Source of the DNA: Thalassoglobus sp. JC818 | GTDB lineage: Bacteria > Planctomycetota > Planctomycetia > Planctomycetales > Planctomycetaceae | Assembly: GCF_040717535.1 (NCBI RefSeq) | Contig: NZ_JBFEFI010000002.1 | Span: 62,001 to 126,000, forward strand | Direction of reading: 5' to 3' | Length of the DNA: 64,000 nucleotides | Part shown: piece after piece, positions 9,703 to 18,603 of the stretch | Layout of the letters: every line of letters begins with the position of its first letter | How positions within the stretch are numbered: the stretch's first letter is position 1 | Position numbers and translations under genes: made by a program | Notes under the pieces: model-generated | Told to the model about the DNA's origin: nothing | The model's database searches: none | Seen by the model: only the letters and a program-made list of their open reading frames with translations

Positions 9703-10050
9703 ATGAGTCGAATTCCGAAGGAGCGGAGCCGACCTTATGATCGGACTGAACCGAAGTCCGTCGGTGATCTCATGAGCGAGTTGATCGCTCTTCGCGGTAT
9801 TGCCCGAACTCAGTCTCGACGACAGTTTGAGGAAGTCTGGAGAAAGTTGATCGGTGCTGATTTTGCAGAGTTGGCAAAAGCGACTGGTCTAAAAAATGGA
9901 GTTTTGCAGGTGGTCGTTTCTAATTCGGCGTTGTTGTCCGAACTCGCTTCGTTCCGCAAGCATGAACTCCTCGAACAATTTCGCACGGAACACGCTGATC
10001 TGAAAGTGCGAGACATCAAATTCAAGCTGCGCGGCAAACCGACATTGTAA
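9703..10050 (+). CDS. dciA: DUF721 (DciA-type) protein, likely replicative helicase loader/operator
   Basis: This 115-residue DUF721 protein has the sequence WRKLIGADFAELAKATGLKNG, followed by LQVVVSNSALLSELASFRKHELL and a conserved KVRDIKFKLRG end, which is the usual KH-like DciA core. DciA proteins work with the DnaB helicase in bacteria lacking DnaC or DnaI. The location between dnaN and gyrB is the classic context for this family. The start at 9703 follows the GGAG in ccaggagccggaa with good spacing. The family is firm; the helicase role is inferred from homologues. Confidence 0.88.
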   Translation: MSRIPKERSRPYDRTEPKSVGDLMSELIALRGIARTQSRRQFEEVWRKLIGADFAELAKATGLKNGVLQVVVSNSALLSELASFRKHELLEQFRTEHADLKVRDIKFKLRGKPTL

Positions 10051-10126
10051 TTCTTCGAGACTGTTTTTCGAACTGGTTCTCCCAGCGACAGTCTCGACAC
10101 ACACTTTGTACCCAAGAAATTGATTC

Positions 10127-12703
10127 ATGAGCGATCAAGCCAAGCCAAATCAGTCAGAAGACTACACTTCAGACACGATTCAGCACCTGGAAGGAATCGA
10201 GGGGATTCGCCATCGACCTGCGATGTACATCGGCGGCACGGATTCCGCAGGATTGCATCACCTGGTGTACGAAGTTTCAGACAACGTTCTGGATGAATAC
10301 TCCAACGGCTTCGCAACAACGGCGAACGTCACGATTCACGGGGATGGTTCCATCACTGTCAGCGATGACGGCCGAGGAATTCCAGTCGACGTGATGAAGG
10401 ATAAAGGGAAGTCCGCCCTGGAGGTCGTCTTCACCGAGATTCACGCAGGCGGAAAATTCGACCGCAAAGCATACGCAGTCGGAACCGGTGGTCTGCACGG
10501 TGTGGGGATCACAGCTGTGAATGCCTGTTCCGAATGGCTGGAAGTCGAAGTCAGTCGCGGGGGATTCAAGTACCGTATGGAGTTCGCACGCGGGCGAATG
10601 GTGAAAGATCTGACCAAGGGCGGGCAAACGGATCAAACCGGTACGAAGATTACTTTCAAGCCCGACGGACAGATCTTCCCGAACACAACGTTCAGCTACG
10701 ACGTCATTCACAAGCGGCTGCAGGATTGTGCTTTCCTCAATGCTGGCGTTCGTATTCTGATCACCGACGAACGTACCGGTCAGTCAGATCAGTTTCACTA
10801 CGAAGACGGGCTGGCTGAGTTTGTGAAGTGGATCAACCGAACCGAAAACGTCACACATGCTGATGTGATTCGAATCACCGGAACAGTCGAAACGGTCGAT
10901 GTCGATATCGCTCTGCAGTGGAACGAAGGTTATTCCGAAAGCATTCGATGTTTCGCCAACGGAATTTCGAACTCGGAAGGGGGAACTCATTTCTCCGGGT
11001 TTAAGACAGCATTGACGAGAACACTCAACAACTACGGCAAGAAGAACAATCTGTTCAAGGATATGACTCCCAGCGGAGACGATTTCCGCGAAGGACTCGC
11101 TGCCGTCATTACCGTTCGAATTCCGAACCCGCAGTTTGAATCGCAGACGAAGATTAAGCTGACGAATCCGGAAGTCGACGGGGCTGTGAACTCTGTCGTT
11201 GGAGAAGTCCTCGCGAAGTATCTGGAAGAGAATCCATCGATCGGCAAAGCGATCTGTCAGAAGTCGTTGAGAGCAGCCGAAGCTCGCGAAGCTGCCAAGA
11301 AGGCTCGCGACATGGCTCGCAGTCAAACGAAGACCGGCTCAGGCGGGCTGCCTGAGAAGCTGCGGGATTGCCGAAACCATGATCTGGCGGTTTCTGAGCT
11401 GTACCTGGTGGAAGGAGACTCAGCCGGTGGTTCCGCTGATACCGGGCGAGATTCCGGCCATCAGGCAATTCTGCCTCTTCGCGGAAAGATCTTGAACGTC
11501 GAGAAAGCTCAGCTTCTCAAGGTTCTTGCCAACACCGAAGTGACTGCGATCTTCAAAGCTGTTGGAATCACCCCGATGGCGGAAGAGCAGGACATTGCAA
11601 AACGTCGGTATGGCAAAATCATTCTGATGACCGATGCCGATGTCGACGGTTCGCACATTCGAACGTTGCTGCTGACCTTCATCTTCCGTCACATGCGGGA
11701 ACTTGTGAAACAAGGCTGTGTCTACATCGCGCAACCGCCGCTGTATCGAGTGCTTCAAAAAGGGAAGCGGAATCAGAAGCCTCGCTACGTCCAAACCCAT
11801 GAAGAGATGATGCGAGAACTTCTGGAGATTGGGCTCCAGGACTCCGAACTCGTTCTGCTTCCTCGTGCCGATTTGATCAATCCGGAAACCGATCAACAGG
11901 TCGCGACCGACGTCTCCGGAGAATCACGGACATTGTCCGGTGCTGAGCTGAGTCGACTCGCCGAGACATTGAGCGATCTCATTGAACCGCTCGAAGCACT
12001 CGAACGTCGCGGCGTCTCATTGCGTCGACTGGCGGTCGATCACTCGACCGATCAGGGGCTGCTTCCTCGATTCCGAATTACTCAGGCCAACATCGATCAC
12101 TGGTTTGCATCCAAAGAAGATGTGGAAGAGTTCCTGCAGAAAGAAGAAGAGCAGGGAAGACACCACAAAGTTGCGGATGAAAAACTGAAACCTGCAGATG
12201 CTACGAGTGAAGCGAAAGAAGAAACCACCGGCGAACAAGCGGAAGAAGCATCGATTGAAGAGCAAACGACTTTGACTGTTGTTGATCTGTTTGAAGTTCG
12301 AACCATCAACAGCGTGCTTAAAGTCCTTCAGGATGAATTCCAACTGACGCTCAATGACTTCTTGACTCCTCCGCCGGTCAACGCGGAGCAGGTCTTTCCG
12401 TACCACATTGAGAACTCGGACAACCCGCGAAAGCTGCAGTCGCTAAGAGATCTCGTTCCGACGCTTCGAGAGATGGGTTCCCGAGGTTTGAATTACACCC
12501 GCTTCAAAGGGCTGGGTGAAATGAATCCCGACGAACTCTTTGAAACAGCGATGGACCCTGAAACGCGACTCCTAATGCAGGTGACCCTCGAAGATGCAGC
12601 TGCGGCCGAAGAAATCTTCCGCGTTCTGATGGGAGATCACGTTGAGCCGCGACGTGAATTCATCGAGAAGCACGCCCTCGACGTCCGTGATTTGGACGTG
12701 TAG
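10127..12703 (+). CDS. gyrB: DNA gyrase subunit B
   Basis: This ATPase subunit of type IIA topoisomerase introduces negative supercoils together with GyrA. At 858 residues it is longer than most. The GHKL ATPase has HRPAMYIGG, SDNVLDE and SDDGRGIPVD near residues 30-90, with GGLHGVG further on. TOPRIM has VEGDSAGGSA with Glu429, and DADVDGSH near residue 503. The C-terminal KGLGEMNPDELFETAMDP is conserved. Before the last domain lies an extra acidic, low-complexity segment (about residues 675-715, rich in Glu, Lys and Ala). A terminator follows at 12751. There is no gyrA nearby. Confidence 0.97.
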   Translation: MSDQAKPNQSEDYTSDTIQHLEGIEGIRHRPAMYIGGTDSAGLHHLVYEVSDNVLDEYSNGFATTANVTIHGDGSITVSDDGRGIPVDVMKDKGKSALEVVFTEIHAGGKFDRKAYAVGTGGLHGVGITAVNACSEWLEVEVSRGGFKYRMEFARGRMVKDLTKGGQTDQTGTKITFKPDGQIFPNTTFSYDVIHKRLQDCAFLNAGVRILITDERTGQSDQFHYEDGLAEFVKWINRTENVTHADVIRITGTVETVDVDIALQWNEGYSESIRCFANGISNSEGGTHFSGFKTALTRTLNNYGKKNNLFKDMTPSGDDFREGLAAVITVRIPNPQFESQTKIKLTNPEVDGAVNSVVGEVLAKYLEENPSIGKAICQKSLRAAEAREAAKKARDMARSQTKTGSGGLPEKLRDCRNHDLAVSELYLVEGDSAGGSADTGRDSGHQAILPLRGKILNVEKAQLLKVLANTEVTAIFKAVGITPMAEEQDIAKRRYGKIILMTDADVDGSHIRTLLLTFIFRHMRELVKQGCVYIAQPPLYRVLQKGKRNQKPRYVQTHEEMMRELLEIGLQDSELVLLPRADLINPETDQQVATDVSGESRTLSGAELSRLAETLSDLIEPLEALERRGVSLRRLAVDHSTDQGLLPRFRITQANIDHWFASKEDVEEFLQKEEEQGRHHKVADEKLKPADATSEAKEETTGEQAEEASIEEQTTLTVVDLFEVRTINSVLKVLQDEFQLTLNDFLTPPPVNAEQVFPYHIENSDNPRKLQSLRDLVPTLREMGSRGLNYTRFKGLGEMNPDELFETAMDPETRLLMQVTLEDAAAAEEIFRVLMGDHVEPRREFIEKHALDVRDLDV

Positions 12704-12750
12704 AGCGCGCGTTTTTCTTCTCTAGAAGAATGTGATCTCCAGACATGAAT

Positions 12751-12785
12751 AAAGGTTTCCCTTCGTAGAGAGGGGAAACCTTTTT
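12751..12785 (+). terminator. Rho-independent terminator after gyrB
   Basis: An 11-base perfect stem, AAAGGTTTCCC at 12751-12761 pairing with GGGAAACCTTT at 12773-12783, is closed by an 11-base loop and runs into a T tract. It lies 48 bases after the gyrB stop and 32 bases before the infC stop on the other strand. It would end gyrB transcripts and may partly serve the converging infC transcript, although the T tract is better on the plus strand. Confidence 0.9.
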
Positions 12786-12816
12786 GTGCTTTGGAGGTGA
12801 TTTCAGTCACTTCCGA

Positions 12817-13371
12817 TCAGCTGGAGGTGGCCTGTTTTGCGAGCGGTGACAATGTCGCAGACATCACTTTTCCACTCTCCATGCGTGGGTACTGTTCAAC
12901 GGTGGCCACGTCGGAGAGCTTTTCAATGAACCCTTCGAGAAGTTCGCGCCCAAGATCGTGGTGTGCGTTTTCACGTCCACGAAACATCACGTTGACTTTG
13001 ACTTTGTCGCGACGTTCAAGAAACGACCGGGCTTTCTGGACTTTGACCTGAATGTCGTGATCGCCGATCTTTGCCCGCAATCGGATTTGCTTCAATTGCG
13101 TTCGGTGCTGTTTTGGTCCGGCGGATTTTTTCCGCTTCTCATACTGAGCCTTGCTGTAATCCATGATTCGGCAGACGGGAGGTTTTGCGTTTGGGCTCAC
13201 CTCGACAAGATCCATACCTGCCTCTTCCGCCAACTCCAAAGCCTTGGCGGTTTCCATTTCACCGAGCATTTCGCCTTCTGCATCAACAAGCCGGATGGGT
13301 GAAATCCGGATGTTTTCATTCATTCTCGGACCAGTTTCAGGTGCCCGAGAAGCAGGTTGAGGTTTTCTGAT
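12817..13371 (-). CDS. infC: Translation initiation factor IF-3, probably started at AUC
   Basis: IF3 binds the 30S subunit and checks start-codon pairing. The core from the ATG at 13323 is 168 residues ([34 protein letters not shown], then [12 protein letters not shown]). That ATG has no Shine-Dalgarno sequence. Sixteen codons upstream in the same frame is an ATC (13371-13369), seven bases after a strong GGAG. An in-frame TAG lies a few codons further up and no ATG, GTG or TTG intervenes. infC is known for non-canonical starts (AUU in E. coli) that allow IF3 to limit its own synthesis, so the AUC start (184 residues) is preferred. rpmI and rplT, usual partners, do not follow. Confidence 0.93.
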   Translation of the reverse strand: MRKPQPASRAPETGPRMNENIRISPIRLVDAEGEMLGEMETAKALELAEEAGMDLVEVSPNAKPPVCRIMDYSKAQYEKRKKSAGPKQHRTQLKQIRLRAKIGDHDIQVKVQKARSFLERRDKVKVNVMFRGRENAHHDLGRELLEGFIEKLSDVATVEQYPRMESGKVMSATLSPLAKQATSS

Positions 13372-13716
13372 CGGAAGTCTCCTTCTTCTAAACTATTGAT
13401 GGGTGATTGGTTCAGCTCAGGCTGATGTGTTACTGACACACCGAATTCACCTGAAACTTGAGATTAACCAATATACGATTCAAAATCGGCTCGTAAATTG
13501 CAAAATCTTGTGAAAACTGCTGCAGAAACTCTTTCATTCGGGCAGTTGAAGCGTTCCCTCAACCACTTTCAGCTTCTGTTTGGATTCTCAGACTCGAATT
13601 CATTCACTGAAAGTGAGTCGAACGAATCCGGTCTGCCAGAGTGTTCGCAGATGCAATTTCAGCGAGCCAGTTCAGAAATCCTGAACTATCAATCATTTCC
13701 TAAAGTCCCTGAAACG
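13372..13716. other. 345-base gap upstream of infC
   Basis: The gap lies between the 5' end of infC and the 3' end of the RRM gene, both on the minus strand. It should contain the infC promoter and leader, including the Shine-Dalgarno at about 13379-13382. I see no coding potential, no strong hairpin with a T tract and no recognisable riboswitch. Confidence 0.4.
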
Positions 13717-14058
13717 TCAATTCCAACGTCGGTTCGCGGGAATTTTTTCTTCTCCCAAGACCCGATCGAGCAGATTTGACCTCTCCAGACCGACAGGCTG
13801 CGGCTCGGAAGGTTTCTGGCTGTTGGCGGAATCGACCCGAAGTTTCCGACCATGAAAGTCGGTTCCGTTCAGGCGGGCGATTGCCTCCTCAGCATCTTCC
13901 CAGCTCGGCATGCGGACGAATCCGAAACCGCGTGAGCGGCCGGTCAAAGGATCGGTCATCAAGTCAACTCGAGACACACGACCATAGCGTTCGAATCGCG
14001 ACTTCAGGTCGAAATCAGTCGCGTCATAGGGAAGGTTCCCGACATAAATACTTTGCAT
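13717..14058 (-). CDS. RRM-domain RNA-binding protein
   Basis: This 113-residue protein has a single RNA recognition motif. RNP2 is IYVGNL at residues 4-9 and RNP1 is RGFGFVRM at 43-50, both with the aromatic residues that stack on RNA bases. The C-terminal tail (from about residue 80) is short, polar and slightly basic. It resembles the glycine-rich or cold-inducible single-RRM proteins of cyanobacteria and planctomycetes, which bind mRNA, often at low temperature. It stands alone, with 658 empty bases between it and infC's coding start region and the next gene upstream. Confidence 0.92.
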   Translation of the reverse strand: MQSIYVGNLPYDATDFDLKSRFERYGRVSRVDLMTDPLTGRSRGFGFVRMPSWEDAEEAIARLNGTDFHGRKLRVDSANSQKPSEPQPVGLERSNLLDRVLGEEKIPANRRWN

Positions 14059-14848
14059 TGTTTCCTCTGTTGCAAAATTGTTGTCCCGTAAGCAGGACGG
14101 GCCTTGCGCGGTGGAGAGCCCACAGTGGCAAGGATTTCAAGAAAATGTGGCGACCAAACCGGAGCGGTTCGACCACTCTGTTGGTTCCTCTGCACTCACC
14201 AGAACTTGTTTCAACCGATGAAACGAGTCGATTCCAACGAACGGGTTGAGTTCGAGATCGCTCTACTTCGAGATCACAAAATTGAATGACTCGAGAACGA
14301 TACACAGGAGAAACCTGGGTAGAGATCTAACAGCTGGAAAATTGCGTCTTCTTCAGTGGCGAAGTGTGATCTGCCGTGAGTCAATCAAGTTGATCTAGAC
14401 ACGGCTTTGAAGAGCTTCTTCACACAGTATGTCGGAAAGTGATTTGACCACAGATGCGCCGAAGGATTCTTCATTCGGTAAATTGATTGAGAGAAACATA
14501 TCTCCCAATGCTTGGGCACAAGCTGGTCAGTCAAACATTCCAAGCAAGAAAGTCTTGGCGGAAATCGTTTTCTGTCGAATTGCGCGACGATACGAAAGTC
14601 GCTTCAGAAAACACTCTTCAACAAGCTTTTCAGAGAAGATCGCCCAGTTTGGAACAGAAGCACTCTGTACCACAACGTCATCACTATATTCTTCTTTCGG
14701 CTGTTTGGCGATAGGAAAACGCGAAAATATGCGTGATTCCTGATGGATTGGTCGCCGATGCTGACTGTTTTAGTCGGTTTTCATGGCCCAATCGGGCGAA
14801 TCGTAGCTCATCAAGGGCGGTGCTTGACGTATACGTATTTCGAGATGT
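14059..14848. other. 790-base stretch without a recognisable gene
   Basis: Several overlapping frames of 60-104 codons exist (for example 14429-14743 on the plus strand), but none has a plausible protein pattern, a Shine-Dalgarno sequence or a recognisable family, and they contradict each other. The segment next to the RRM start (14059-14300) probably holds that gene's promoter and long leader, as expected for a cold-regulated RRM gene. The rest may be a decayed gene, but no parent can be named. Confidence 0.35.
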
Positions 14849-16795
14849 TTACTCCGCAGATGCCTTCCGTTCGATGATCTTGACCGGTGCTGCCATGTCT
14901 CGAAAGAGGGGAATGTCGAAGGTTTCGAGGAGGCCGAAGCAGAACAATTCGGGTCCGTCCGGGATCTGTAAATCGCGTGTGATGATGTCTTTCAATGAAG
15001 AGAATCCGTCGACGATTTTAACGCGATCAAAGTACTCCGGATGCAGTGCTGCAGCCAGAAGGACAGTGAGCCCCGACTTGGGACCGAGAGCCAGGAGTTC
15101 GATCGGAGCCTCAGTTTCTGTACGGTGCATTTCGACTATGGAGAGCAGCTGGGCGACTTGAATTCCTAGCGGTCTTTGTCCGACCGAAGAAACGAGCAAG
15201 CCGTAGAGGAAATCTCTCTGAGAGATGGTCGATTCGCCGTGGCTGAACAGGTCGACTGCAAGCACACGTCGGCCAGCTTCAAGCTGTTGAGCGACTTCCT
15301 CAGATGCCTGAGCCCGTCCTTCATCGGCGATGACGATGATCAACGCTTCGGGTTCTTTGTGGGGAGTGAACTCCGTAGCTGGCAGGGTCCAATGGTGATC
15401 GACTCGAATTCGTTGTCCGCTCGATGAGATCGATGCTGTTGGAAGCGGAGACGATTGCACCAGCTTTGCATCGACTGCTTCCAGCTTGAGAAGCTCTCGC
15501 AGCTTCGATCTGAGTTCATCTGACGATAACTCTGCACGGCCTGCTTCACGAGGCAGCTGTGACTGAAGTTTCATTGCGATCGAATGGAAATCGTCAGTCT
15601 GTTCAGGCAGCGGAACAAAGAGTTCATCGCTTGTCTTCAACTCGTCTTCAGACTCAATTTCTTGAGCGCTCTCAGGGCGATCGTCGTTGAGGAAGTGAGT
15701 GTTCAACATCGAATAAAGTTGTTCTCGATTCTCACGTTCGAAATTGTGTGTGCCCGGGTCGTGGTTCACGTGAGTGCGGAGATTCTGTTTTTGTCCGTAC
15801 AACTCATAAACTGGGAGGGCTGCTTCCTTGAGAGGTTCAAGAGCATGATCAGCTTTGAAGCAACATTGATCGAGCGCATTGAACGTGAGCAGTGTTGGAC
15901 GGGGTGCTCGCATGGCTGTCAGATGGGTGTAGTCCGCAATCATGGCCAGATCGACCGGTGTTTGTTCTGAGTCTCCAAGATCGGAAACGTGAACAGCTCG
16001 CGTTCGATAACTCGAATAGCCAGCGACGGGATTACTGAGTGTGATGCGGGGGTCCAGAGCACTGAAGAAGATCGTTTGCCATCCTCCTCCTGAAAGACCG
16101 GTGACAGCGACTCGGTCTGGGTCAGCGTGAGGATGCTCCAAGAGCAAGTCGATCGCACGAGAGAGTGCGAGATAGTGAATGGCAAGGCCGCTTGTGCCAC
16201 AGAGATCGATCTGGTTGCTTCGATAATGACTGAAGCCATCGGACTTCAGTTGGCCCATCCCGATCCACTCGACATTCAAAGCGAGCATTCCCCGCTTCGC
16301 CTGATTGATGCACCGAATTTGTTTGTAGTCGGCTGCCTTGCCTTTGGAATCATGCCCGTTCACATTAAGAACGACGGGAGCTTTGTCACTCAAATCGTCC
16401 GGTTCGTAGAGCAGGGCCGGAATCCAAACGTTGGGAATTGCTTCGTAGCGGAGCTTCCGAATTGAGTAGCCCGGTCCACCCGGGATTCGCTCCAGCCATT
16501 CGACTTGGGTTTCTGCATCTCGCCACGACTTCGCTTCACCACGGAAGACAACGTTCTCCAAAACTTGTTGTCTTGTGGTTTCGTTTTGTTGATTCCATTC
16601 CTCAAGAGAATCGCCAGGAGAGAATCTTCTCACGAGCGACTCGGTAAAGATGCGAACTTCTTTCAATGGGAGTTCGACATCAATCTCTCGATGTTGCAAC
16701 GATGCGGAGACTTCATCGCGGTCGACTCCCCAGACCGGAGTAATCAGCACTGAGAAAGCCATGAGTAGCTGTACTTGAAACGATCGGCAGGACAT
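14849..16795 (-). CDS. Secreted alpha/beta hydrolase, acetyl-xylan-esterase/dienelactone-hydrolase type, two tandem domains
   Basis: The protein is 648 residues. The frame opens earlier, but the ATG at 16795 has a GGAG seven bases upstream and starts a signal peptide (SCRSFQVQLLMAFSVLITPVWG). Domain one has the nucleophile elbow GLSGGGW with Ser235, a likely acid in TFNALDQCC and a histidine in GTHNFERE, so it should be an active serine esterase. Residues about 430-648 form a second hydrolase-like domain in which the elbow is degenerate (LGPKSGLT). Such proteins in planctomycetes are thought to deacylate polysaccharides. The divergent neighbour is a sialidase, so the pair may process complex glycans. 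Confidence 0.82.
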   Translation of the reverse strand: MSCRSFQVQLLMAFSVLITPVWGVDRDEVSASLQHREIDVELPLKEVRIFTESLVRRFSPGDSLEEWNQQNETTRQQVLENVVFRGEAKSWRDAETQVEWLERIPGGPGYSIRKLRYEAIPNVWIPALLYEPDDLSDKAPVVLNVNGHDSKGKAADYKQIRCINQAKRGMLALNVEWIGMGQLKSDGFSHYRSNQIDLCGTSGLAIHYLALSRAIDLLLEHPHADPDRVAVTGLSGGGWQTIFFSALDPRITLSNPVAGYSSYRTRAVHVSDLGDSEQTPVDLAMIADYTHLTAMRAPRPTLLTFNALDQCCFKADHALEPLKEAALPVYELYGQKQNLRTHVNHDPGTHNFERENREQLYSMLNTHFLNDDRPESAQEIESEDELKTSDELFVPLPEQTDDFHSIAMKLQSQLPREAGRAELSSDELRSKLRELLKLEAVDAKLVQSSPLPTASISSSGQRIRVDHHWTLPATEFTPHKEPEALIIVIADEGRAQASEEVAQQLEAGRRVLAVDLFSHGESTISQRDFLYGLLVSSVGQRPLGIQVAQLLSIVEMHRTETEAPIELLALGPKSGLTVLLAAALHPEYFDRVKIVDGFSSLKDIITRDLQIPDGPELFCFGLLETFDIPLFRDMAAPVKIIERKASAE

Positions 16796-17068
16796 CGAGG
16801 AGCTCCAAAACACGATTGCCTCTTCTGACGGGAGTGTTTGTTCGTTGTCGAATCGATTGAACATCATGACAACAGGTCACCACGTTACCAAAGAGTCCCG
16901 TTAGATGACGACCGATGACGAGTTCTCTTCGCGCTCAGGTCTTTAGACAGCCACGAAGTCAGTCCCTATTCTACATGGTCACTTTTACGATGAGACACCA
17001 TGAAGACTTCACCATTGCCGCACATCAGAGAGAGATGTCACTCCTCTGAGAGACAGCAGGAGAAACGA

Positions 17069-18271
17069 ATGCTTCGATTGACAGCAGTGATTCTATTCGC
17101 GATAGCAGTAACTCCTCTTCAACTTCAAAGCGTTGATGCAGCAGAGCAACGGGCAACCGTTTTCGAAGCGGGGACGGAGGGTTACAAGATCTACAGAATT
17201 CCTGCGATCGAGCGGGCTGCCAATGGCGACTTGCTCGCTTTTTGTGAAGCTCGGGCTGGTGGGGATGCCAGCGAGATTGATCTGGTGATGAAACGATCTT
17301 CCGACGGAGGTGCGACCTGGGGGAAACTGCAAGTCGTTCAAGCACGCGAACAATTCGAGTCGCTGTATCCTGACGTCCCGGTCACAGTGGGGAATCCCGC
17401 ACCTGTGGTTGACCTGCTGGACCCCGAACACCCCGGGCGAGTCTGGTTGCCATTCACAGTCGAAAACGATCGTGTATTCGTCACTCACAGCGACGATCAC
17501 GGTAAGACCTGGTCTGATCCGCGCGACATTACAGAGAGTGCGAAGCTGTCGACATGGGGCTGGTACGCGACAGGGCCGGTTCACTCGATTCAACTAAAGT
17601 GGGGAGCTCACAAGGGGCGTCTTGTGATTCCGTGTGACCATCGACTTGGAGATGATGGAGAAGATCGAGGCCCCAACGGAATTCATGTTGTCTACAGTGA
17701 TGACCATGGAAAGACTTGGAAGCTGGGAGCGATCGACGACACCTATGAAGACGGATTGAATTCGAACGAAACAGCGGCGGTGGAACTCTCGAATGGTCGG
17801 GTCTACTTCAATACTCGTGATCAAAACGGAGATGCACCCGGCACTCGCGGCGACGGTTACAGCGACGACGGTGGAGAGACATTCCTGCGAGCTCAATCAC
17901 CGAAGTATTTGTACATTTTGCCTTCACCTCCGATTCTCGATCCTCCCGTCGTGCAGTGTTCACTCCTCCGGGCTGCTTCCATTCGTGATGAAGATCCTCA
18001 GAACGTGATTCTCTTCGCTGGCCCCGATGAAGATGGTCCATCAGGCAAGGGGAGAAGTGATCTGAGAATTCGCTACACGACTGATGAAACGGTTTCCTGG
18101 AACGATGGTCCATTGCTTCACGAAGGGCCAGCTGCCTACAGCGATATGGTTCTGATCGCTGCTGATAAAGATGATGTTGGCGTCATTTTCGAGTGTGGAG
18201 ACAGCGGGAAGTCAGCGTACCAGCGGATTGATTTTGTTCGTCTCCCGCTTACTGATGTCGTCGACGACTAG
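17069..18271 (+). CDS. Secreted sialidase (BNR/Asp-box exo-alpha-sialidase)
   Basis: This 400-residue six-bladed propeller hydrolase releases terminal sialic acids or related sugars. The ATG at 17069 follows AGGAG with six bases of spacing and starts a signal peptide (LRLTAVILFAIAVTPLQ). The family YRIP motif occurs as YKIYRIPAI. Asp boxes SSDGGATW, SDDHGKTW (twice), SDDGGETF and the weaker TTDETVSW mark successive blades. An acidic pair follows (FCEARAGG). The product is predicted to be periplasmic or secreted. The gene is divergent from the esterase gene, with about 270 bases of shared promoter region. Confidence 0.9.
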   Translation: MLRLTAVILFAIAVTPLQLQSVDAAEQRATVFEAGTEGYKIYRIPAIERAANGDLLAFCEARAGGDASEIDLVMKRSSDGGATWGKLQVVQAREQFESLYPDVPVTVGNPAPVVDLLDPEHPGRVWLPFTVENDRVFVTHSDDHGKTWSDPRDITESAKLSTWGWYATGPVHSIQLKWGAHKGRLVIPCDHRLGDDGEDRGPNGIHVVYSDDHGKTWKLGAIDDTYEDGLNSNETAAVELSNGRVYFNTRDQNGDAPGTRGDGYSDDGGETFLRAQSPKYLYILPSPPILDPPVVQCSLLRAASIRDEDPQNVILFAGPDEDGPSGKGRSDLRIRYTTDETVSWNDGPLLHEGPAAYSDMVLIAADKDDVGVIFECGDSGKSAYQRIDFVRLPLTDVVDD

Positions 18272-18288
18272 AAGCCTCTTTCGAGATA

Positions 18289-18335
18289 CCATCGGGCTTT
18301 CAGTCGCGTAAGCAGGACGAATTTGTTCCCGATGG
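18289..18335 (+). other. Hairpin after the sialidase gene
   Basis: CCATCGGG at 18289-18296 pairs with CCCGATGG at 18328-18335 around a 31-base loop. There is no T tract. It lies 18 bases after the sialidase stop and could be a 3' stabilising structure or the first stem of a short transcript ending at the terminator at 18460. No known RNA family is recognised. Confidence 0.4.
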
Positions 18336-18459
18336 GTTCAGACATGTGCCTGCATAGGAGCTGCGTGCTTTGCGGGAGTCCATGCTGCCCGAAGCCTTGT
18401 GAATGCCAGTTGGGATTGAGAGTTCGAGGAAATCTGGCTAGCATTTGACGTTTCACATC

Positions 18460-18493
18460 GTGCCGATCAATTCGATCGGCACTTTTGTTTTTA
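18460..18493 (+). terminator. Rho-independent terminator between sialidase and YhaM-like gene
   Basis: GTGCCGATC at 18460-18468 pairs perfectly with GATCGGCAC at 18474-18482 over a five-base loop and is followed by TTTTGTTTTT. It lies 189 bases after the sialidase stop, an unusually long distance. The segment 18272-18459 (part of a 332-base gap to 18604) is therefore either a long 3' UTR or a small non-coding transcript. The rest of the gap (18494-18603) shows only the promoter region of the next gene. Confidence 0.88.
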
Positions 18494-18603
18494 ATTGCCA
18501 ACTCTGGCAACCGTTTGAACTGCTGTCTGGTGAAGTGGGTTCTCAATATCACATCCCGATGTGAGCAGCATCTGACAGTTGTCGGGTCAACTCAGGTGAC
18601 GTC

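Noticed and set aside
14429-14743. Plus-strand frame of 104 codons
   Set aside because: Two other frames of similar length overlap it, there is no Shine-Dalgarno sequence, no hydrophobic or family pattern, and the composition is not protein-like.
14089-18320. CGTAAGCAGGACG repeated near 14090 and 18308
   Set aside because: A 13-base match between two sites is expected many times by chance in a 64-kb window.
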